From NCBI RefSeq assembly GCF_000819785.1, contig NZ_CDBK01000014.1:155974-219973 (forward strand): a stretch of 64,000 nt of DNA. The letters run 5' to 3'. Below the pieces are notes generated by a model. The model made no database searches. It saw only the letters and a program-made list of their open reading frames with translations, and was not told the origin of the DNA. Within the stretch, counting starts at the first letter, position 1. Each line of letters opens with the position of its first letter. This document shows positions 58,601 to 64,000 of this stretch, in pieces. Origin of the DNA: Aeromonas caviae. GTDB lineage: Bacteria > Pseudomonadota > Gammaproteobacteria > Enterobacterales > Aeromonadaceae. The position numbers and the translations under genes are program-made.

Positions 58601-59193
58601 GCACGGATGGCGGCTTCCGGCAGCAGGGCACGCAGGGTGTCGTCCGCCAGCGGCACTATCTTGGCTATCTCGTGGGAGGTGCGAAAGCCGTCGAAGAAGT
58701 GGATGAAGGGCAGCCGGCTGTTGAGGCTGGCCACCTGGGCGATCAGGGCAAAATCCTGCGCCTCCTGCACGTTGCTGGCACAGAGCATGGCGCAGCCGGT
58801 CTGGCGCACCGCCATCACGTCCGAGTGATCGCCAAAAATCGACAGGGCATGGGTCGCCACGGTACGCGCCGCCACGTGGAGTACGAAGGGAATGAGCTGA
58901 CCCGCCAACTTGTAGAGGTTGGGGATCATCAGCAGCAGGCCCTGGGACGAGGTAAAGGAGGTCGCCAGTGCGCCGGTCTGCAAGGCGCCGTGGACGGTGG
59001 CGATGGCCCCGCCCTCCGACTGCATCTCGACCACGCGAGGCACGTCGCCCCACAGGTTCAGGCCCCGATCGCTCGACCAGGCCGACGCCTGCTCCGCCAT
59101 GCTGGAACTGGGGGTGATGGGGTAGATGGCGATGACTTCGCTGGTGCGGTAGGCCACTGAGGCGACCGCGTTATTACCGTCTGTGGTGATCAT
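55648..59193 (-). CDS. nifJ: Pyruvate:ferredoxin (flavodoxin) oxidoreductase
   Basis: 1181 aa single-chain PFOR. Oxidises pyruvate to acetyl-CoA and CO2 using thiamine diphosphate and three [4Fe-4S] clusters, reducing ferredoxin or flavodoxin. Domain order: pyruvate-binding domain (IYPITPSSSMAE), domain II, gamma domain (DGTVSAAKNSIKILG), two 4Fe-4S motifs (CTQCNYCVAACP, CTGCNLCVEVCP), the TPP domain (CSGCGETPY, GDGWAYDIGFGG) and the C-terminal CYSNTGGQQSKATP loop. No flavodoxin gene nearby. Full length. Confidence 0.96.
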   Translation of the reverse strand: MITTDGNNAVASVAYRTSEVIAIYPITPSSSMAEQASAWSSDRGLNLWGDVPRVVEMQSEGGAIATVHGALQTGALATSFTSSQGLLLMIPNLYKLAGQLIPFVLHVAARTVATHALSIFGDHSDVMAVRQTGCAMLCASNVQEAQDFALIAQVASLNSRLPFIHFFDGFRTSHEIAKIVPLADDTLRALLPEAAIRAHRERALSPDHPVVRGTAANPDTYFQCREATNPWYDDAYRHVSEAMQAFGEQTGRHYQPFEYLGHPEAERVLVLMGSAIGTCEEVIARLIEKGEKVGLVKVRLYRPFSASHLLAVIPESARKIAVLDRTKEPGAQAEPLYLDVMSALAEAVSRGERASLPRVIGGRYGLSSKEFNPACVLAIFDELALDNPRPRFTVGIFDDVTGLSLPLPKLDYPSPGLGNQHKLEALFYGLGSDGTVSAAKNSIKILGNHTPLYPQGYFVYDSKKAGGLTVSHLRVNERPVQSAYLVDEADFIGCHQWQFIDMYQMAERLKPNGIFLLNSPYDAEQLWQRLPQEVQQVLREKRARLYTINAARIARECQLGNRINTVMQMAFFQLTAIIPPTEATELLKQAIASSYGNKSAELVERNWQALAATCEALTPVPLQALDPSSHQRPSVVSAKAPDFVQTVTAAMLAGLGDSLPVSAFPPDGTWPVGTTRWEKRNIAKEVPIWQADLCTQCNYCVAACPHSAIRAKVVDKDALADAPATLDALDVKARDMRGQQYVLQVAPEDCTGCNLCVEVCPAKDRTDPSRKAINMESRLGHLDAQKANYDFFLDLPERTAEQLERIDIRTSQLISPLFEYSGACSGCGETPYIKLLTQLYGDRLLIANATGCSSIYGGNLPTTPYTTNAEGRGPAWANSLFEDNAEFGLGFRLTVDQHRDRVRRLMAGLGDVVPAELQQGLQDASLPVSEQRAHIEQLRSLLQGRTEPGAAELARDADHLVDKSVWLIGGDGWAYDIGFGGLDHVLSLGENINVLVLDTQCYSNTGGQQSKATPLGAITKFGEQGKRKARKDLGASVMMYGHVYVAQISLGAQMNQTVKAIQEAEAYPGPSLIIAYSPCEEHGYDLAQSHEQMKQLTATGFWPLYRYDPRRSEEGKAPLALDSRAPSVSLAETLQQEPRFKRLERQLPEIASQLYREAELDANRRFAWLSQLAGKEAPAQE

Positions 59194-59435
59194 GCATTGT
59201 CCACTTGCTATGCCAGTGTAAAGGCCGGCGACAGGGGGCCGGCCATGGATAGGTCACAAACATAGTAAGAGGGGGTGTTACTTGCATCAAACGGGATAAA
59301 TAATCAGCGTGGATTCGATTATTTACTCATTTATTTTCAATCTGTTACGGTCATTTATTTATCATTGAACGACATGGGCCTGGCAGTGTTCCCATGTCGC
59401 GGCTCATGTAATCCACCCGGGGTTGTGGCTCAGGC

Positions 59436-59795
59436 TTATGTCTGTTTTTCCTGCTGGCGCTCGGCCTGGGCATCGAGCTCCTTGCCGAGGAAGTAGTTCA
59501 GGAAGGTGCGGATGACCGCGATGATGGCGAGGCGCACCAGCTCCTCCTTGCTCGGCGCCACCGTGGTGGCCAGGATGTCGGCGGCGAGCTGGAACTCCAG
59601 CGCCAGGATAAGCCAGCTGCCAAAGCAGAGCCGGATGCGGGGAAAGCCGGGCTCGTGATCCCGCACTCTGGCCGCCAGCCAGAGGGTCTTGCCAAGGCCG
59701 ATGACCACGCAGGCGATGGAGATGATCTCCAGCAGCAGCTGGAACAGCTCCACCCCGTGCATCATACCCTCTTTCAGGCTCGCTATCTCGAACAC
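59436..59795 (-). CDS. DUF1622 family membrane protein
   Basis: 119 aa, two or three transmembrane helices (about 17-42, 60-80, 88-108), matching the DUF1622 family (LEIISIACVVIGL, GSWLILALEFQLAADIL, AVIRTFLNYFLG). Function unknown. Stands alone between nifJ and the esterase gene. Confidence 0.85.
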   Translation of the reverse strand: MFEIASLKEGMMHGVELFQLLLEIISIACVVIGLGKTLWLAARVRDHEPGFPRIRLCFGSWLILALEFQLAADILATTVAPSKEELVRLAIIAVIRTFLNYFLGKELDAQAERQQEKQT

Positions 59796-59856
59796 TCGGG
59801 TTACCTCTCTGATTCAAAAGAGACACTTTTAACACGGCATGGGGGCCGGTTCCAAC

Positions 59857-60777
59857 TCAGAGTCTTCTGAGCATCATGGCTATCTGGTCGATGAGCTGAC
59901 GAGCGGCAGGGCTGATGGCCGCCAGTTGGAAGTAGCCATGGATGACGCCATGCTGCCGCTGGCAAGTGGCATCGACGCCAGCCTGCACCAGCTTGCCATA
60001 CAGGGCTTCCCCTTCGTCGCGCAGCGGATCATATTCCGCCGTGACGATATGGGTCGGCGGTAATCCTGACAGGGCGGGATGGTGGAGCGGGCTGGCTTCG
60101 GGATGGCTGGGGGGCAGGCTGCCAAGGTAGGCGTGAAAACCGCTTGCGAGCATGTCCCGGGTGATGAGGTAGTCGTCACCGAGATCGCGGTAGCTTTGGC
60201 TCTCGCAGAGGGCATCCAGCATGGGATAGAGAAGCAGCAGGGCCTTGGGCAAGGGGGCGTTGGCAGCCTTGAGCCGCAAGGTGGTGATCAGGGCGAGATG
60301 ACCCCCTGCGCTGTCGCCAGCAATGGCGAGACGTGCCGGATCCCCATGCCATTTCTCCACCTCGGCCATGATGGCCCGTGTGGCGGCCAGCGCATCGTCG
60401 TGAGCCGCAGGATAGGTGTGTTCCGGGGCGAGGCGGGTGTGTACGGCGAAGATCAGGGCACTGGCCCGGTTGCACAGCATCCGCATCTGGCGATCGTGGG
60501 TCTCGAAATCCCCGCTGACAAAACAGCCGCCGTGAAAATAGATCAGCACCGGATACGCGGGGTCCGGTTTGTCTGCGGGCCGATAGCAGCGGATGGCGTG
60601 GTGATCGGCCTGCCACTCTTCGATGGCGCCCACCTCTTCCCGCTCACCGCCCAACAGGGCAGAGGCTAGGTAGCCGTCACGGCGCGCCTGCCAGCTCAGC
60701 TGGCTCGCCTTGGGACGACCTGCGGCGATGAAGTCTGCCACCATGGCTGCGATGGCCGGTTCGAGTTGTTTTTCCAT
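59857..60777 (-). CDS. Alpha/beta hydrolase of the hormone-sensitive-lipase (HSL) family
   Basis: 306 aa cytoplasmic esterase/lipase. Catalytic triad visible: Ser156 (GDSAGG), Asp250 (AEYDPLRDEG) and His280 (HGVIHGYF). The oxyanion motif is HGGC (82-85) instead of the usual HGGG, which may alter activity. The start at 60777 matches the family and places a perfect LexA box 14 bp upstream, so expression is probably DNA-damage-inducible. Substrate unknown. Confidence 0.9.
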   Translation of the reverse strand: MEKQLEPAIAAMVADFIAAGRPKASQLSWQARRDGYLASALLGGEREEVGAIEEWQADHHAIRCYRPADKPDPAYPVLIYFHGGCFVSGDFETHDRQMRMLCNRASALIFAVHTRLAPEHTYPAAHDDALAATRAIMAEVEKWHGDPARLAIAGDSAGGHLALITTLRLKAANAPLPKALLLLYPMLDALCESQSYRDLGDDYLITRDMLASGFHAYLGSLPPSHPEASPLHHPALSGLPPTHIVTAEYDPLRDEGEALYGKLVQAGVDATCQRQHGVIHGYFQLAAISPAARQLIDQIAMMLRRL

Positions 60778-60790
60778 AAGACACCAATGA

Positions 60791-60806
60791 CTGTATATAA
60801 AAACAG
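60791..60806 (-). promoter_or_regulatory. LexA (SOS) box upstream of the HSL-family esterase
   Basis: CTGTATATAAAAACAG fits CTG-N10-CAG with the AT-rich core; compare the E. coli consensus CTGTATATATATACAG. It lies in a wider perfect inverted repeat, CAATGACTGT...ACAGTCATTG (60785-60812), centred 22 bp before the esterase start. Confidence 0.72.
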
Positions 60807-60864
60807 TCATTGTGCGCTTTTGGCCCGTGAGCGCAACCGGCGTTAGCTGAGGCAGCTCACAAAA

Positions 60865-61197
60865 TCAGGCTTCAATCAGCACGAATTCAATCACATAGAG
60901 GGGCGGCAGTGCGGGGTAGATATCGCGGATCACATCTTTAAGCTCGGGGAGGGTCATGTTCTCCTGACGGGCGTGCTCGTCGCTCAGCGCCTCAAAGGCG
61001 ACCGCCTTGACCGAGATGACTTCAATGGTGCCAAAAGGCTGGTGTTCCGGGTTGGTGAACAGGGCCAGGCGCTGGCCGGGCCGCCAGTTTGCCTCGCTCT
61101 CGTCGCGGATGGTGATGGTCTTTCGGCCAGCCTGGATGTCGGCGACAAAGCGGCTGAAGAAGGTGAATGCCGGGTAGGCCGGGGTGTGCTGGGTCAT
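60865..61197 (-). CDS. yqfB: ASCH-domain N4-acetylcytidine amidohydrolase
   Basis: 110 aa, similar to E. coli YqfB (103 aa), which removes acetyl from N4-acetylcytidine. Catalytic Lys26 and Thr29 lie in AGRKTITIRDESE; the conserved Glu is in QENMTLPEL. The start MTQHTPAYP is preferred over an N-terminal extension with no family counterpart. Lies just upstream of the SOS-box esterase on the same strand, 88 bp away, but the LexA box between them is too far downstream to control it. Confidence 0.92.
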   Translation of the reverse strand: MTQHTPAYPAFTFFSRFVADIQAGRKTITIRDESEANWRPGQRLALFTNPEHQPFGTIEVISVKAVAFEALSDEHARQENMTLPELKDVIRDIYPALPPLYVIEFVLIEA

Positions 61198-61467
61198 GTC
61201 GTCTCCGAAGGGCAAGGGGTGAGAGGGCGGCTCAGGCCGCGGCGGACCCATTTTAGGAGGGGCGGTGGGAGCGTGCAGCACTTTTTACCCCGACATGTGA
61301 AGGGCGACCGACTGCGTTCACGGACCGGTAAAATGGCCGCAACTGAACCTGAATGTGAGATGATGCGGTCTCCTCTTTCTTGATATGTAACAAATCAGGG
61401 GGATGGGCTCTGTGGTCTGATGGCGTCCGAGGCCGGCCGTGGTTGACGTTGAACAAAAGGAGCAAGT

Positions 61468-63300
61468 GTGAATTCCGAGTTGATCTGGGTGCTCAGCATG
61501 CTGGTGGGTGCCATTCTCCTGTTTATTACCAACAAGGTACGCATGGACGTGGTCGCCTTGTTGATCATCATCCTGTTCGTGTTGAGTGGCACCCTGACCC
61601 TGCCGCAGGCGCTGGCAGGATTCAGTGATCCCAACGTCATTCTGATTGCCGCCCTGTTCGTGGTGGGGGAGGGGCTGGTGCGTACCGGCATCGCCTATCA
61701 GGTGGGAGATGCCCTGGTGAAGGTGGCCGGCAGCAGCGAAACCCGCATGCTGGTGCTGCTGATGGTGGCGGTGGCGACCCTGGGTGCCGTGATGAGTTCG
61801 ACCGGGGTGGTGGCCATCTTCATCCCCGTGGTGCTGAGCGTGGCGAACCGGATGGGGATCCCGGCGGGCAGACTGATGATGCCGCTCGGCTTTGCCGGCC
61901 TTATCAGCGGCATGATGACGCTGGTGGCAACCCCTCCCAACATGGTGGTGAACAGTGAACTGATGCGGCACGACATCCAGGGGTTCGGCTTCTTCGGCTT
62001 TACCCCCATGGGGGTCATCATTCTGGGGATGGGGATCCTCTACATGCTGCTGATGCGCAACCGTCTGGTGCGTGAAGGAGAGGAGGGCAAGGGCAAGCAG
62101 ATGGGACGCAGCACCATGCGGGATCTCATCCGTGACTACCGGCTGGCCGGGCGAGCACGCCGACTGGCGATCCGGCCCGATTCCCCCCTGATCGGCCAGA
62201 CCCTGGACGAGCTGCAATTGCGTGCTCGCTTCGGGGCCAACGTCATCGGGATGGAGCGCTGGCGCAAGTTCAGGCGGGTGATGGTCAGTGTCACCGGGGT
62301 GACCGAGTTCCAGGCCAAGGACGTGCTGCTCATCGACATGTCGGATCCCGAGGTGGATGTGCGGGAGTTTTGCAGCGAGGCGCGGCTCGAGCCCATGATA
62401 TTGCGCGGAGAGTATTTCTCCGACCAGGCGCGGGAGGTGGGCATGGCGGAGGTCTCCCTCATCCCTGGCTCCCGGCTGCTCGGCAAGAGCATCCGCGAGG
62501 TGACCTTCCGTTCCCGTTACGGTCTGAGCGTGGTGGGGATCCGCCGGGATGGAGAGGCGCTGACCGGCAAGCTGGTGGACGAGGCGCTGCAGATGGGGGA
62601 TACCCTGCTGGTGGTGGGGAACTGGAGCCTCATTCGTCAGTTGCAGACCCATCATCGCGATTTTCTGCTGCTGGGCCTGCCTGCGGAAGTGGACGAGATG
62701 GCGCCGGCCCGCAGCCAGGCCATCCACGCCCTGATTGCCCTCGGGGTCATGATAGTGCTGATGGTGACGGATCCCGTGCCCAACGTCATCGCGGCGCTCA
62801 TCGCCTGCCTGCTGATGGGCAAGTTCCGCTGCATCGATCTGGAGAGTGCCTACAAGTCCATCCACTGGCCGACCCTGATCCTCATCGTGGGCATGTTGCC
62901 CTTTGCCCTTGCATTGCAGCAGACCGGCGGGGTGGATCTCATCGTCGGCGCGCTCATCTCGGCAGTGGGGGAGATGGGCCCCAGGGTGATGCTGGCCAGC
63001 CTCTTCGTGCTCTGTGCCGTCATCGGGCTCTTCATCTCCAACACGGCGACGGCGGTGCTGATGGCGCCCATCGCGCTGGGTACGGCCCATCAGATGGGGG
63101 TGTCGCCTTATCCCTTTGCCATGACCATCGCCATCGCCGCCTCGGCAGCCTTCATGACGCCGGTCTCGTCGCCGGTCAACACCCTGGTGCTGGGCCCGGG
63201 CAACTACAAGTTCATGGACTTCGTGCGCATCGGCGTGCCCTTCACCTTGCTGGTGATGGTGGTGAGCGTCATCGCCATCCCCTGGTTCTTCCCGTTCTGA
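61468..63300 (+). CDS. SLC13/DASS-type permease with two TrkA_C domains
   Basis: 610 aa, GTG start with AAAGGAG 7 nt upstream. About five N-terminal transmembrane helices (residues 4-200), two soluble TrkA_C domains (about 225-310 and 320-400, with ADxLL-type KDVLLIDM and GDTLLVVG), then five to six C-terminal helices. Typical SLC13 sequence features are TPPNMVVNS and [15 protein letters not shown], the two Asn-containing ion/substrate loops. Family transports dicarboxylates, sulfate or similar anions with Na+; substrate not predictable. Confidence 0.9.
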   Translation: MNSELIWVLSMLVGAILLFITNKVRMDVVALLIIILFVLSGTLTLPQALAGFSDPNVILIAALFVVGEGLVRTGIAYQVGDALVKVAGSSETRMLVLLMVAVATLGAVMSSTGVVAIFIPVVLSVANRMGIPAGRLMMPLGFAGLISGMMTLVATPPNMVVNSELMRHDIQGFGFFGFTPMGVIILGMGILYMLLMRNRLVREGEEGKGKQMGRSTMRDLIRDYRLAGRARRLAIRPDSPLIGQTLDELQLRARFGANVIGMERWRKFRRVMVSVTGVTEFQAKDVLLIDMSDPEVDVREFCSEARLEPMILRGEYFSDQAREVGMAEVSLIPGSRLLGKSIREVTFRSRYGLSVVGIRRDGEALTGKLVDEALQMGDTLLVVGNWSLIRQLQTHHRDFLLLGLPAEVDEMAPARSQAIHALIALGVMIVLMVTDPVPNVIAALIACLLMGKFRCIDLESAYKSIHWPTLILIVGMLPFALALQQTGGVDLIVGALISAVGEMGPRVMLASLFVLCAVIGLFISNTATAVLMAPIALGTAHQMGVSPYPFAMTIAIAASAAFMTPVSSPVNTLVLGPGNYKFMDFVRIGVPFTLLVMVVSVIAIPWFFPF

Positions 63301-63316
63301 CGACAGCAAGCGATAT

Positions 63317-63339
63317 GGCGGCCTGCGGGCCGCCTTTTT
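63317..63339 (+). terminator. Terminator after the SLC13 gene
   Basis: GGCGGCC-TGCG-GGCCGCC followed by TTTTT, 17 bp after the stop. Confidence 0.88.
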
Positions 63340-63501
63340 ATTGCCCGCAGCGCTCTGCGAGATGAAAAGGGCGGCATCACGCCGGAGCAGGGCATTGCGC
63401 CGTCGCAGAGGAGAACACAAGGCGCAGCCGTTGATACATACGGGGCGTTGCAGGCGCACGATGGTGTGGAGAGGGGAAGAAGAGCGGCAAACGCCGGATA
63501 C

Positions 63502-63523
63502 AAAAAAACCAGCCTGAGCTGGT
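63502..63523 (-). terminator. Terminator of the tRNA cluster
   Basis: ACCAGC-CTGA-GCTGGT with an A-run on the left (T-run on the minus strand), 21 bp after the tRNA-Leu 3' end. Confidence 0.85.
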
Positions 63524-63543
63524 CTGTTTGGTACTGCTTTCGA

Positions 63544-63627
63544 TGGTGCGGAAGGAGAGACTCGAACTCTCACGCCTAGGGCGCCAGAACCTAAATCTGG
63601 TGCGTCTACCAATTTCGCCACTTCCGC
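63544..63627 (-). tRNA. tRNA-Leu (UAG)
   Basis: Cloverleaf on the minus strand begins GCGGAAGTGGCG and ends CTTCCGCACCA with encoded CCA. The anticodon loop TTTAGGT has anticodon TAG. The variable arm is long, as for tRNA-Leu. Last tRNA of the cluster before the terminator. Confidence 0.95.
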
Positions 63628-63635
63628 AAGAATAA

Positions 63636-63712
63636 TGGTGGCTATGACGGGATTCGAACCTGTGACCCCCGCATTATGAGTGCGATGCTCTAACCAACTG
63701 AGCTACATAGCC
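63636..63712 (-). tRNA. tRNA-Met (CAU), elongator type, copy 2
   Basis: Starts GGCTATGTAGCTCAGTTGG, anticodon loop CTCATAA (CAT), ends with encoded CCA; 77 nt. Elongator-type because the acceptor stem begins with a G-C pair (G1-C72). Identical to the copy at 63870-63946. Confidence 0.95.
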
Positions 63713-63748
63713 GTCTTGTGCACGACTTGCGTCGAATACAAGCAAAAA

Positions 63749-63823
63749 TGGCTGGGGCACTAGGATTCGAACCTAGGTATGGCGAGATCAAAACCCGCTG
63801 CCTTACCGCTTGGCGATGCCCCA
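63749..63823 (-). tRNA. tRNA-Gln (UUG)
   Basis: Minus strand starts TGGGGCATCGCCAAG, anticodon loop TTTTGAT (TTG), ends GCCCCAGCCA with encoded CCA; 75 nt, standard tRNA-Gln architecture. Confidence 0.95.
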
Positions 63824-63869
63824 ACAGTGTTCTTTGCAATCGGATGATTGAAGGAACGTTTTTCAAACA

Positions 63870-63946
63870 TGGTGGCTATGACGGGATTCGAACCTGTGAC
63901 CCCCGCATTATGAGTGCGATGCTCTAACCAACTGAGCTACATAGCC
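63870..63946 (-). tRNA. tRNA-Met (CAU), elongator type, copy 1
   Basis: 77 nt, identical to the tRNA-Met at 63636-63712, with anticodon CAT and encoded CCA. Confidence 0.95.
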
Positions 63947-63985
63947 GTTTGTTGTCAACCACAAACGTGGAAGAGAACAGAAAAA

Positions 63986-64000
63986 TGGCTGGGGTACTAG
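63986..64000 (-). tRNA. 3' end of a further tRNA, probably tRNA-Gln (CUG), cut by the window edge
   Basis: Minus strand ends CTAGTACCCCAGCCA, which matches the 3' end of a tRNA-Gln acceptor stem with CCA; the rest lies outside the window. Confidence 0.7.

Noticed and set aside
61318..63621. 767-codon open frame on the minus strand opposite the SLC13 gene
   Set aside because: His/Gln-rich shadow of a real membrane protein that also runs through a tRNA gene.

Overview
The window reads as a chromosomal segment of a GC-rich facultatively anaerobic gammaproteobacterium, most probably Aeromonas. This rests on the fumarate reductase operon frdABCD, the block pilMNOPQ-aroK-aroB-damX-dam-rpe-gph-trpS, an arginine succinyltransferase (AST) operon, a NifJ-type pyruvate oxidoreductase and a thermostable-hemolysin operon. 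The species call is inference from gene content and protein resemblance; no search was run. No CRISPR array, IS element or prophage was seen.

Layout. 1-5.5 kb (minus strand): a tightly coupled five-gene operon encodes a thermostable-hemolysin/acyltransferase-like protein, an AMP-forming ligase, a heme-oxygenase-like diiron enzyme, an SDR reductase and a secreted TPR protein. It is followed by an OmpR-family two-component system that runs off the left edge. A PmrA/QseB-like direct repeat (CTTAAG-N5-CTTAAG) lies just upstream of the first gene. This is the best candidate here for an uncharacterised biosynthetic and regulatory system. 5.7-9.1 kb: a methyltransferase, a YcaQ-type DNA glycosylase, and a TetR/phloroglucinol-hydrolase-like divergent pair separated by a near-perfect 31-bp palindrome. 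9.1-12.6 kb: frdABCD with an FNR-like box and a decayed duplicate of the frdD 5' end between frdC and frdD. 13-20.6 kb: a dCache chemoreceptor with a sigma-28-like promoter, UgpQ, a large MscM-type channel and a MATE exporter. 20.7-27.5 kb: an M23 peptidase and a chaperone-usher fimbrial operon with two chaperones. 27.5-34.6 kb: a membrane protein, LysR with a degenerate metallo-beta-lactamase-fold protein, a DsbA-like protein, OxyR and PBP1A.

34.8-46.7 kb: the type IV pilus assembly operon pilMNOPQ, divergent from mrcA, runs into shikimate genes, damX, dam, rpe, gph and trpS. 47.3-53 kb: pabA, then argD/astC-astA-astD followed by a DUF1338 (HglS-like) dioxygenase gene. 53-61.2 kb: a small secreted protein, a HAD phosphatase, an MFS exporter, NifJ, a DUF1622 membrane protein, an HSL-family esterase whose promoter carries a consensus LexA (SOS) box, and YqfB. 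61.4-64 kb: an SLC13/TrkA_C transporter and a minus-strand tRNA cluster (Gln partial, Met, Gln, Met, Leu) that continues past the right edge.

How the genes fit together: frdABCD and nifJ suit anaerobic growth; the pil genes and the usher operon supply two adhesive surface systems; the AST operon degrades arginine to glutamate and succinate; most other loci are housekeeping or single-gene stress and transport functions.
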